A DNA stretch of 64,000 nucleotides from the NCBI GenBank assembly GCA_964036315.1, contig OZ038517.1:14172272-14236271 (forward strand), written 5' to 3'. Both the position numbers and the translations under genes were made by a program. Under the pieces are notes generated by a model. It ran no database searches. It had not been told where the DNA came from and was given only the letters and a program-made list of their open reading frames with translations. The DNA comes from Acanthosepion esculentum. Taxonomy: Eukaryota; Mollusca; Cephalopoda; Sepiida; Sepiidae. Shown piece after piece: positions 43,837 through 53,985 of the stretch (the first letter of the stretch is position 1; each line of letters starts with the position of its first letter).

Positions 43837-44270
43837 TCAGCTACTACAAGTCTTACTACTGCTACTAATGCGCGTGAAGGTTTTATAAGTACCACCAGAC
43901 CCCCCCACACACACACCCGCTTTCTCCCCTACCGCCGCCACTGCCATTGCTGGTAAGAATGGTTCTTCTTGCGTTTGGTACGTACTTCCAACGGCTCTGC
44001 AACCATCGCCAGAGTCTCGCAGAATCTCGCAGAAACAAGCAAGACATTCACATGCACGCACGCACTCCCGACACGAGAACGAAAATAGCAACCTGCCACC
44101 CCCCAACCCTAACCCCCAACACACACCGCGTGCGCAGCCACTTTCTCCACCACCCCACTCTTCCTGTTACTCCCGGTCTTTCCTCCCTCTCTGCCTTTTA
44201 GCATCTACTCTCGCTGCTCCTTTCTCCATTATTGCTTCCTCTCTTTCTCGTCCTCCCCCTCTCTCTCTTT
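43837..44270. other. C- and pyrimidine-rich tract
   Basis: Composition shifts sharply to C/T-rich, with C runs near 43900 and 44100. It ends with a long polypyrimidine stretch and CAG at 44271-44273. Open frames on both strands (43947-44201 plus, 43837-44124 minus) show no known motif. Confidence 0.5.
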
Positions 44271-44273
44271 CAG

Positions 44274-44393
44274 ATAAGGAAGTGCGTGCAGAGGAAGGGG
44301 AGGATGTCGTATGATGATGGAGTTGATGATGACTATGATGATGGCGAATGTGAGATGGAGAGAATTGTCGACAACATGACTGTTGTTTGTTAG
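44274..44393 (+). CDS. Candidate terminal exon, unknown protein
   Basis: After about 50 nt of polypyrimidine ending in 'ctctctctttcag', a 40-codon frame (39 residues) reads IRKCVQRKGRMSYDDGVDDD, YDDGECEMERIVDNMTVVC and stops at TAG 44391-44393. AATAAA follows at about 44419. A strong acceptor, an acidic open frame, a stop and a nearby polyadenylation signal look like a last coding exon, but the phase is assumed and no upstream exon was found. The GAT repeats in it could equally be microsatellite sequence, as the neighbourhood is rich in them. I do not recognise the protein. Confidence 0.22.
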   Translation: MRKCVQRKGRMSYDDGVDDDYDDGECEMERIVDNMTVVC

Positions 44394-44640
44394 CAAGACC
44401 ATGACTATAGCCTTTAAAAATAAAATTAAGGAGTATTATTATTATTAATTAGTAGTAGTAGTAGCTTTTAGTAGTATTAGTAACTGTAATACTAGTAGCG
44501 ACAGAAAGCAACTACAATTAAGAAGATGGAAGTAAATTCCAGTTCAAATGTTATTCGACTTCTTATTTTTTATTATGACTTGGTTAAATTTTAATTTAGA
44601 ATTGCGTGTGTGTTAAAAATTTAGGATTTCCTCTTTAAAA

Positions 44641-44677
44641 TGTCGTCGTCGTCGTCGTCGCTGCTGCTGCTGCTGTA
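44641..44677. repeat. (TCG)n(CTG)n microsatellite
   Basis: Six TCG followed by five CTG units. Confidence 0.9.
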
Positions 44678-44833
44678 ATTTTTTCCCTATTTTGAATTTT
44701 TCAGACCGGTAGAAAATGGTAGCTCCCGTTTAAGACCAAGTGACAACAAGTCACCTCAATAAAGGCACACTACTATCATCATCATCATCATCATCATCTT
44801 CTTCTTCTCCTCCTCCTTCTTCTTCTTCTTCTT

Positions 44834-44917
<84 letters not shown>

Positions 44918-45420
44918 GTTATTGTTATTATTGTTGTTGTTGTTGTTGTTGTTGTTGCTGCTGTTACTGAGTGAGGTAACAGTACTCCATCAAAGTGACG
45001 CTGGGATAGGAATATAAATGCACCCCTACCCCCAAATTATTATACGACCCATCATGACAACCAGTCTGATGCTGATATACAAAACATTATCATCATCATC
45101 ATCATCATCATTGTCGTCATCATCATCGTCGTCATCATCATCATCATCGTCATCTCATCATCATCATCCTGCTGCTACACAGCTACTGTTTTTAACTAAG
45201 TTTATTGATTTTTTTTTTATATTTGTTCTTATTTTATTTTTATTTGTTTATTTTTCATTTTGAATTTTCCAAACTGGTAGTAAAAAAAAAAATGTTAGCT
45301 TTCGCTGGAGATAAGGTGACAACAAGTCTTTTAAATAAACCAGTCTGCCATCATCATCGTCATCATCACATTTATTATTATCATTGTTATTATTATTTAT
45401 TTGTATATGTTATGTTTCCT
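44678..45420. repeat. Repeat unit in two copies, each ending in trinucleotide arrays
   Basis: 'tattttgaatttttcagacc', 'ggtagaaaatggtagct', 'agtgacaacaagtc' and 'aataaa' near 44690-44765 recur near 45255-45340 ('cattttgaattttccaaact', 'ggtgacaacaagtc', 'aataaa'). Each copy leads into a CAT array. Arrays: (CAT)n(CTT)n(ATT)n(GTT)n at 44774-44965, (CAT)n at 45083-45170 and 45348-45370. Ser- and Tyr-rich frames are artefacts. Confidence 0.75.
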
Positions 45421-45497
45421 GCTTTGTATCCTGTAGAGCCGGGTCCAAACTATGGTCCTTAGGCCCTACAGGAGAATTTTCATTTAATTGGTAGCAC

Positions 45498-45545
45498 TTT
45501 CTTTCTTTCTTTCTTTCTTTCTTCTTCTTCTTCTTCTTCTTCTTT

Positions 45546-45577
<32 letters not shown>

Positions 45578-45591
45578 ACTACTACTACTAC

Positions 45592-45630
<39 letters not shown>
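45498..45630. repeat. (CTTT)n(CTT)n(CTA)n(TTA)n compound microsatellite
   Basis: Four consecutive simple-repeat blocks. The minus-strand Asn/Ser/Lys frame is spurious. Confidence 0.95.
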
Positions 45631-46540
45631 AGTACAGACAATTCAGTAGCACAAAAGAAGAGATGTAACGTTACATCATAAATCTTGCAATCTTTACACA
45701 AAAATTTACAGCTTTTCTTTCTTTTTTTTCATTTGTAAGTGTCCTACGTACTTTTACTTTTGTTGCATGTCACCCACATCACACCCACCATTACCAAGCC
45801 TGAGGTGTCGTGGCGGGAGTGGTGGTGGGGAAGGGTATTTATTTACCATGCACGGACCTTGTGAGCGATGCTCCTCTTTTAAAAACACCCAACAACAATA
45901 AATAAATAAATAAATATAAAATAAGAAACAACAACAATAAGGACAGTGGTGGCACCTCTTGATGTCTGCAGGCAGAAAAAGGAAATATTTCATTGTTGTG
46001 GCAGCACTTGAGTAGTAGTAGACGTAATAATAGTTGACTTGGTGTATTGGCGAAAGGACATTGAATCGTTCTTGTGTCACTATTACTACAACTGCTGCTA
46101 CTACTAACTACTACAATTAGAAGCATTCATAGTCGTATTGGTACATTGCTACTAATACTACTATTGTCAATAAAACGTTCTACAAGGTTACAACAATTGT
46201 AGCAGGAGTTTTAATAGAATCTAATAGCCGGGTTTTTCTCTGCCCCAATTTCTACTTATCAACTTTCTCTTCACTCCCCTACCGGGGCTTTTCCCCTCTT
46301 CCTCTCTTTCATTGTTGACATCTTTCCAGTAGATGGCGCTACACCTTCTTAATCTAATTCTTCCTTCTTCTTACTCCTCCCATCAATGAACTCTTTCTGA
46401 CTCACTTTTCTCCGCCCCCCTCTCTATCTTTTTATACTTTCCCCTCTGCTCTTACTGACTACTACTACTACTACTGTTTTCTACGTCTTTCCATTCTTGT
46501 CATCCCTCCTCCTCTTCTTCTTCTCTCTCTCTCTTTTCCA
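45631..46540. other. No recognised gene
   Basis: Pyrimidine-rich in its right half (46225-46540), with several short CTA and CTC runs. The open frames on the minus strand show no known motif. Confidence 0.4.
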
Positions 46541-46631
46541 CTATATATATATATATATATATTGCTTGGCTTTCTCTCCTCTTTGTTGCTTACTCTCTTC
46601 TCTAGTTCTTAGCACAAGAATATCTAACTCA

Positions 46632-46768
46632 GTCTGTTCATATCTATCTATCTCAATCCTTATTCATATCTATCTATGTAAATCAGCCTCTGTTCATATC
46701 TATCTATCTATCTATGTATCTCAAGTTTTATTCATATCTATCTATCTATGTAAATCAGCCTCTGTTCA

Positions 46769-46799
<31 letters not shown>

Positions 46800-46852
46800 G
46801 TATCTCAAGTCTTATTCATATCTATCTATCTATGTAAATCAGCCTCTGTTCA

Positions 46853-46883
<31 letters not shown>

Positions 46884-47012
46884 GTATCTCAAGTCGTATT
46901 CATATCTATCTATCTATGTAAATCAGCCTCTGTTCATATCTATCTATCTATCTATCTATGTATCTCAAGTCGTATTCATATCTATCTATCTATGTAAATC
47001 AGCCTCTGTTCA

Positions 47013-47059
<47 letters not shown>

Positions 47060-47112
47060 GTATCTCAAGTCTTATTCATATCTATCTATCTATGTAAATC
47101 AGCCTCTGTTCA

Positions 47113-47151
<39 letters not shown>

Positions 47152-47281
47152 TTATGTTTCTATGTCACAGCTCCTTCATCATAACCATTTTAACAGTAAT
47201 CCTCTACTTTGAGTGGCTCTTGAGCTATACATTGGATGAAATATGGTATGAAGAAAATCTATTGATCTCAGCCTCTGTTCA

Positions 47282-47315
<34 letters not shown>

Positions 47316-47378
47316 GCAAGTTTACTATCCCAGCCTCGCTTCATATTTATGTATGTATATTATCTATCTATCTATCTA

Positions 47379-47419
<41 letters not shown>

Positions 47420-47515
47420 AACTCATTTTGTTCATATCTATCTATCTATCAATCTATCTGTCTGTCAGCTTGCGTGTCAGTCATATTCTATCTATCTATC
47501 TATCTATCTATTATG
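46632..47515. repeat. (TATC)n array with about 100-bp higher-order unit
   Basis: Runs of TATC are punctuated by 'tatgtaaatcagcctctgtt' and 'tatgtatctcaagtcttatt', alternating about every 100 bp from 46675 to 47110. A non-repeat interruption lies at 47160-47270 and a TA run at 47384-47417. A short TA run also precedes it at 46541-46561. Long overlapping frames of Ser-Ile-Tyr-Leu type are by-products. Confidence 0.95.
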
Positions 47516-47728
47516 TTTTATGTGTGTGTATATATATATGCATACATACACAATGAACATATTGTTATACATTATATATCAAAAAGAAGACTAACAGGTT
47601 ATTACAACTCGCTCTTCAGAGCCAAATAGAAAACAAAAAATAAGTACACAAAGATTACAAGGGGCATGGTTAAAACATTTTAACATGTATGTTTTTAAAG
47701 CTTCAATAAAATTGTGTACCCTTCACAG

Positions 47729-47731
<3 letters not shown>

Positions 47732-47799
<68 letters not shown>

Positions 47800-48100
47800 T
47801 GAGATAACGTTATATAGTTTTATATATCAAGAACAGTATTCTTCTAGTATCACAGTGTGGAATACTTAGTTACAAAAGTGATGGAAAGAAAAAGAACAAG
47901 ATTCTAAATGAAAAAATTCTAAAATTCGCAGCATCCGTCTGTCATGTGCAGTCCTACCAACATAACAAATTTAGTCCGATGAAGTCCTGAAGAACAAAAC
48001 ACATCACAAATAAATATATCCCACTTTGCCATACCATTTCCCCAATATATGTATATATATATATATATATATAGTATATATATATATATATATATAGGCA
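47732..48100. repeat. (TA)n microsatellites with a weak hammerhead-like remnant between
   Basis: TA runs lie at 47732-47795, about 48047-48070 and 48076-48097. Between them, at about 47973, 'ccgatgaagtcctgaagaac' and 'aaaac' resemble a decayed hammerhead core (YTGATGA, hairpin, GAAAC), but the core bases are not intact. Confidence 0.5.
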
Positions 48101-48189
48101 AATTTGTAAGAAAAACAGCAAGTCAGATGCTTGGTGTATTCTGTAAAAAAGAAAAAAGGAATGGAACTACAGAGCAATTTAAAACTTTA

Positions 48190-48505
48190 TTTAAAATATA
48201 ACTGGTAAAATAAAACCGGAAAATATAACTACTAAAATATAACTGAGGATAATATAACTGGTAAAATACATTCAGTAAAATTTCACTGGTAAAATATAAC
48301 CAGTAAAATATAACTGGTAAAATGTAACCAGAAAATATAATTCGTAGAATATAACTGGTAAAATATAATTGGTAAAATATAACCAGTAAAATATAATTGG
48401 TAAAATATAACCAGTAAAATATAACTGGTAAAATATAACTGGTATAATATAACCAGGAAATATAACTGGTAAAATATAACCAGTAAAATATAAGTGGTAA
48501 ATAAA
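48190..48505. repeat. 14-bp minisatellite
   Basis: The unit GTAAAATATAACTG alternates with GTAAAATATAACCA. Over 20 units with small deletions. Confidence 0.9.
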
Positions 48506-48849
48506 TCTAAATCACTACTGTGGTTTTACCAACTGATGTCTTCGGTAGTATCTGGTAGGTCTTTATTTTAATTTAGCTTCCCTCCTTGGTCACTATATCT
48601 ATATATATGTGAATTATTTCTCTCTATTTCTATCCTTATATATCAGTCAGTTAAATGCCATACATGATACACGTTTGGGCGATCTTGTATCTTTCCATAC
48701 ATGACTGATGAAGAAGATTTTTTCCTATAGTAGGTTGCCATTTCTGTCTGCAGAAAACTGGATGCCAACCAAGGCTAAAGAACACAGTCTGTCCTGCTGT
48801 TCGTTCCATAGCTGGGGAAGACAAGATGGGTTCATACCTTTTCCAAGGG

Positions 48850-48960
48850 TATTTGTGCATAAGTGAATCTAACGAACTCGACTGGAAATCGAACTCAGCT
48901 ATCCAAAGTTCTCACTCCAAGCCGATCTACATTACACTACAATGCACATCCTTATGCCAC
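48850..48960 (-). repeat. Possible tRNA-derived SINE
   Basis: The minus strand reads 'gtgcattgtagtgtaatgta', 'gatcggcttggagtgagaac', 'gctgagttcgatttccagtc'. GAGTTCGATTTCC resembles an internal RNA polymerase III B box (GGTTCGANTCC) and lies about 45 bp after an A-box-like start. The A box is poor and no tail was found. The stretch 48506-48849 holds nothing recognised. Confidence 0.35.
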
Positions 48961-48962
48961 AT

Positions 48963-49310
48963 ACACATAGTAAAAAGAACTTTAAGATATTGAAGGCCAT
49001 CTACATTAAAACAAATCAACCCACACTCAACAAAATTACATTTCAAACAAGTCACAACATATTACATTGCATTTAAGTGTATAGTTCTGTTGATAACGTT
49101 TTTCTTACAGCTATGTACAACGTCTTAGAACCGCATTACGCATTTATGACCTGCGTCTGCTATTCGACAACCATTATCATTGCATAGCAAAGTTCTATGT
49201 AAACAAAAGAGCATGTCATCTTTGACAGGGAACATCTCTGTTGTAATTTCCACATAACCATTCTGATGATGGCTCATGTAAGCCGAAAGCTTAGATCAAT
49301 GACCAATATA
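48963..49310 (+). pseudogene. Penelope-like element 3' end with hammerhead-like motif
   Basis: The frame ending at TAA 49074-49076 reads NFKILKAIYIKTNQPTLNKI then TFQTSHNILHCI. KAIYIK..QPTLN aligns with LEAIYIKKLKPTLN of the copy at 17085-17451, here with the catalytic Glu changed to Lys. About 190 bp later CTGATGA (49263-49269), GGCT-CATGTA-AGCC and GAAA (49285-49288) form a hammerhead-like core, again followed by GCTTAGA. Endonuclease end, 3' region and ribozyme-like motif therefore sit in natural order in one copy. Confidence 0.7.
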
Positions 49311-49878
49311 ATAAAAAAATATCCAAATGTTGGACAGGTTTTGTCTTTATTTTCTCTTGAAACTAAAGCCTTTATATGATGTTTAGAACGGCTCCTGAGA
49401 AAACATAATAGACATAGGTTCTCTGTTATATTTAACAATAAATAAGTTACAAGTTTGAAAATTGCACTGTCGCACATTTCAATCAGAATGAATGTATTCA
49501 GATAACTCCTGAATTAAATGTTTCACAATGCTATATTCAGTATTGTCATTCATCCACACACACGTATGCGTGTGACACTGAAATAGACAGAATGAAAGTT
49601 GCATAAATGCGTGTGCTCATACATATGAATGTGTAACTACGCCTAACCTAAGATAATGAATATGGGCGTGTATGTATGAACTAAGATGTATACACCTGTA
49701 TGCATGTGTGTCTATGTATATGTGAGTGTCATCCCAAACACAGAAGAAGAAAAATTTCACCCTCCCCCGACCACACACAAATAAAGCATAAATAGATCAA
49801 CTTTTGAAAAAATAAACCAGTTTGTCTGAAGATCACAAAAGCGTGAAACCTGAAATTACAAAGAACTATCCATGAATC
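49311..49878. other. No recognised gene
   Basis: Unassigned; partly CA/TG-rich near 49552-49720. Confidence 0.4.

Positions 49879-49951
<73 letters not shown>
49879..49951. repeat. (TA)n microsatellite
   Basis: Pure TA run of about 73 bp. Confidence 0.97.
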
Positions 49952-49959
<8 letters not shown>

Positions 49960-49982
49960 CATATTTATCATACACCCATATA

Positions 49983-50725
49983 TTGGTTTGGTTTATTTTG
50001 TTTTACGGCATATCAACCTCAATGGGTTATTTAATGCCGACAACATTTTTAGGATAGATTCATATGAATAGAATATGTATTCTTTGGTTTAGATTGGTTT
50101 GGTTTATTTTGTTTTACGGCATATCAACCTCAATGGGTTATTTAATGATGAAAACATTTTTTATTGCTGGTAATATTTTCTTTTATCAATAATCTGTTTC
50201 TGGTAATATCTTTCCTTCAAAATTGTATTGCTGGTAATAATTTGTTTCAAAAAAGTGTTGATGGTAATAGTTAACTATTTGCCCATAGCTGGGACCCTAA
50301 CAGGTGCTACCACCCTGGGTCAGGGTGGACCTGAGAATACTTTTTTGAAAAAAATTATTATCAGCAATACAATTTTGAAGGAAATATATTACCAGAAACA
50401 GATTTTTGACAAAACAAAATATTACCAGCAATAAAAAATTTTGCCGGCATTAAATAACCCATTGAGGTTGATATGCCGTAAAACAAAATAAACCAAACCA
50501 ATCTAAACCAAAGAATACATATTCTATTCATACAAATCTATCCTAAAAATGTTGTTGGCATTAAATAACCCATTGAGGTTGATATGCCGTAAAACAAAAT
50601 AAACCAAACCAATCTAAACCAAAGAATACATATTCTATTCATACAAATCTATCCTAAAAATGTTGTTGGCATTAAATAACCCATTGAGGTCGATATGCCA
50701 TCAAACAAAATAAACCAAACCAAAG
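49983..50725. repeat. Foldback of family A with 111-bp terminal repeats
   Basis: The left arm (49983 to about 50290) is family A in minus orientation and the right arm (about 50340-50725) is the same sequence in plus orientation. The centre is 'gggaccctaacaggtgctac', 'caccctgggtcagggtgg'. The outer unit ('ggcattaaataacccattga', 'gccgtaaaacaaaataaacc', 'aatctaaaccaaagaata') is repeated with an exact 111-bp period: two copies on the left (gggttat at 50024 and 50135) and three on the right (ttaaataacc at 50450, 50561 and 50672). Confidence 0.9.
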
Positions 50726-50945
50726 GGAAGAGTTCACCTGAAAAATTACCATGAAAGTATTTATAGAAAAGACACAGAGAGGCAACTTTACGGCAATGGG
50801 AAAGTGACTGAAGCTGAGATGCCAGATCAGGACCAATAACATTGCTGATACTTCTATGGATTTTATCACAGAGCTCAAGGTAAATAATAGGAACACTGTA
50901 CCATATGTGGCAGCAATATTCTAAGCATGGATGAATGGTAGACTT
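50726..50945 (-). pseudogene. LINE (family 2) fragment
   Basis: The minus strand reads LELCDKIHRSISNVIGPDLA, SQLQSLSHCRKVASLCLFYK, YFHGNFSGELFP. It matches the family 2 copy at 19291-19945 (NVIGPDLSSRLQSLSHRRAV, ATLCLFYKYFHGNCSDEL). Truncated at both ends; its left end abuts the foldback. Confidence 0.8.
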
Positions 50946-51049
50946 ATCGATATGTAAGATAGATTTTGGAAATAAAAAAAATGTCTAGCATGACACAGTG
51001 AACCAACTTTCTTAGCAGCTGACCTAGCAATGGATTCAATAGAGATGAC

Positions 51050-51470
51050 AAAACAAAACAAAAAGTGGCTGTGTTGTCTGTTGAGGAGAAGTTAAACATT
51101 TGTGACATTGTGGATAAGTGTCAGACGGTTCTTAGTGATATTTATTGGAAACTTCAGAAATAAACGAACAGAATCAAAAAGGTATAAGCAAATATGTTTA
51201 TTTATTTGATTTTGATTGGAGTGAGTCCTTCGTAATTCAGGTTGGTGAAAGTCCATTCAGTTCGGTAGTTGATAATTTACAAGCTGGATCTTGGCAGCAG
51301 TCGAGTGTGTGTTTACTTTGGAAACTTGTTGCGGATGTCAATCTGCTGTGTTCTCAGCCCTTAGAAAGGCGGAAAAATGTATTAAGCAGATGACCGCTTA
51401 ACTTCATCACGTGACACACTGTTCCAGTTTATCTGGTGGTAGATTCTCTATTTCTGCCTCTCAGATGTCT
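51050..51470 (+). pseudogene. Pogo/jerky-like transposase remnant
   Basis: KQNKKVAVLSVEEKLNICDI then VDKCQTVLSDIYWKL (51054-51155) matches the N-terminal CENP-B-type helix-turn-helix ('L..eeKl.Ic..v.KG....dIa..f'). Near 51355 SALRKAEKCIKQMTA, stop, resembles the post-catalytic end ('ALkaaek.IkWme'). The middle is replaced by sequence I do not recognise (the 51145-51393 frame). If both halves are real, the copy has a large internal deletion. Confidence 0.45.
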
Positions 51471-53332
51471 TTTTATATCACTTAAGACAGAGTTCCAGAC
51501 TACTGGCGTGAAACTTGGTTTAGGCTAGCATCAAAAGTCTACTTGTTTTGTCTGTTTTTTTTTTGATTGGCTGAAATTCTTTATTTTTCGGCATTCCTTT
51601 CTTTTTCAATTTTACTCTGATAGCATAAGTTATGCATAGAGCCTCTCTTATTTTGGTAGCTTTCTGGTCACAATGGATAGACCCTGGTTCAACAAACTTC
51701 CGCCGTTTTGCAGCCATGTTCAGTCTTTTCTTCTTCCTCTTTTTATTTAGCAGTTGCTTTCTCAGTTGGAAGAAAAATATTAAAGAGAAAGAAGAGTAGA
51801 AAGAGAGGGAGAGAGAAAGAAAGAGATAAGTGTTTTAAAAGAAAGCAAATTCTTTATTTTAATTTTAATTCTTTTTTCTTGTTTATATATTTTATTTTAT
51901 TTTATCTGGGCTCACCACAACATGGTGTGGATGAAAATTCCAAAAATGGAGATCATGTAGGAAAATTCACAGTCAGTGAGATTTTGAAAGGTGAGCAAAG
52001 TTTGAAGAATTTTAAATGAACAAAATGTAAGTGGGTAAAAACCTTATTTGTCGAATTAATCTACTTTAATCTAAGTCCGAGAGTTAGCGACAGAAGTACA
52101 TGTGGACAAACAGAAAAACAGACATGAATTGATGCATTTTTTCATATAAAATAAACTGGAAAAAATCATGACCAATGCATTTAAAAATGTTATTTGATAA
52201 TACTGAGGGAAAATGAAAATAAAACCAATAAATAAAATAATAATAAAAAAATAAATAAATAATTAAATTAATTTTCCCATGATGCATGTTATAAAGAAAC
52301 CGGAAAGGGTTTCTGGTCATATGGACAGAATCTTTCGCTTTTCTACTTTGCAATGTTCAGGCAATGATTTTGCAGCTCGACTCATGAAGTAAGTGAATTG
52401 GTCGTTCCAACTCAGCTCAAAGCTGACTTGAGCTAGACCATCTTAACCATTGTCATCCTAACTTCTAAATTAAAATTGTAAACGGACATACTGAAGAGAC
52501 ATCGAGAACTTTGTTTCACTACAATCACCACAAAAGCAATAAACAGTCTGAAACTCGAGTTTTTGTATATCTTTTTTGTTTACATATTGAACACGGCCAC
52601 CTTCATTTAAAAAAAAAAATTCACAACCTTTTTGTTGTGGATTCCGAGATGAATCTGATATCAATGAATAACAAACGCCAGGAATGGATAAGGAAAATAA
52701 ATGTATTAGCGTAATAATACAAACTGGTAATACGGGTTAGTAGATCCAGGAATGCGGGTTAGTAGCAATAATATATATACAGTCTTCGTATTGAAGTATC
52801 GTGGTATGACTCCTTACTGAGTCTAGGTGCTCGTGACGGTGATTCTTGTGCTACCCTCCTCTAATACTACTCTCTGGGTATTCACTGGCAGTAGTATATG
52901 TATACCTTGGGTGAGTCCATTTGTGCAAAAAGGGGAGACCCCGTAACACTTTTTAAGTTCCATAATGTAAATGTTGAATCTCTTTCCAACAACCACATAC
53001 TTCTCCATTCTTTTTCGATAATCTAGGTATTCAGTTACCTGGAATTTCAACCTATTCAAAAATATTTTTTCAACCTTTTTCCCAAGGTGTCCAGATAATC
53101 GAGAAAGTACTGTGTAAGAGAACTAGTACTGAGGCATCTAACTGAAATGTAAAAACATTGGTACAAGAGACATTTGAGTTATTTAAAGTGTCCCAGTCTG
53201 TTTTGACACTTCTGCCATTGCATGCGAGAGAAAAAACAACAAAATTGCAATATGAGCTCTGGTAAAAAAATGATTCTAAGATTAAATGTTTATAAGTCCC
53301 AAAAATTCATGTGCGGATGTACTCAAGAATAC
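51471..53332. other. No recognised gene
   Basis: Mostly AT-rich. A basic minus-strand frame at 51520-51717 starts MAAKRRKFVEPGSIHCDQKA and has no motif I recognise. A purine-rich GA tract lies at 51785-51830. 'gatccaggaatgcgggttag' near 52743 partly repeats sequence 20 bp before it. Confidence 0.4.
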
Positions 53333-53450
53333 ATGGCGTGGTGGATAAAAGTGTTGGTCGGATCCAGTGACTTGACCCAAAGAGTTATGAGTTCAATAAC
53401 TGCAGTGGTAAACAGTTAAAGGGAGATGGCACCATGGATGAAATAAAGGG
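53333..53450 (+). repeat. Possible tRNA-derived SINE
   Basis: 'tggcgtggtggataaaagtg' resembles a polymerase III A box (TRGCNNAGYGG), and about 45 bp later 'gagttcaataactgcagtgg' resembles a B box region (GGTTCGANTCC). Spacing and order fit a tRNA-derived SINE head. Both boxes are imperfect and no tail was identified. Confidence 0.4.
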
Positions 53451-53985
53451 TTCAGTTTAAAATTCCAGTCACCTGAAGAAAGCTGGAGTGTACAACAGCC
53501 AAAATGTCATGAATGGGCAGCAGTCTGATGAGGACAACAGTGCAGAATATGTAAATAAGAATAAATTTATATAATTGATATCTCCGCGTAGCCCACTGAT
53601 TATGTCAATGGAAAAGCGTGAACAACTTTTTATACAAATTATAAGTAAGAACACGGAACACTATATGTTGAATATTGTGTGGATCAGGATTAGGGTCACA
53701 TGCAAAAACATGTTTATAAGAATAAAAAGTTTCGGCATGTACGTGGTTTTCTATTGCAATCTTGTCACCATGTCAGGTATAAAGGGCATATATTTCTGTC
53801 AGTTTCAAATATGAAGAGTTACTAAGTAATGATTATAATTACTGATCTTTTGGCTGTTCCACAACAAATGACTGGTGTTTCATAAAAAACTCAAAAACTT
53901 CAAGGATCAGGAGTATTCATAGTAGTTGCTGATTTCTTCAGACCAGTTGTTCCACAACAAATGACTAATATTACATAACAGCTGC
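53451..53985. other. Satellite-flanking sequence
   Basis: No gene. 'ttccacaacaaatgact' occurs twice (53857 and 53950), just before the first satellite monomer. Confidence 0.5.

Noticed and set aside
46497..47594. Long overlapping open frames of 130-180 codons
   Set aside because: They read Ser-Ile-Tyr-Leu or Ser-Ile-Cys repeats from the TATC array and overlap in several frames.
51520..51717. Small basic protein on the minus strand
   Set aside because: 66 codons starting MAAKRRK, with no motif, no visible promoter or exon structure and repeats on the left side. Left as unassigned sequence.
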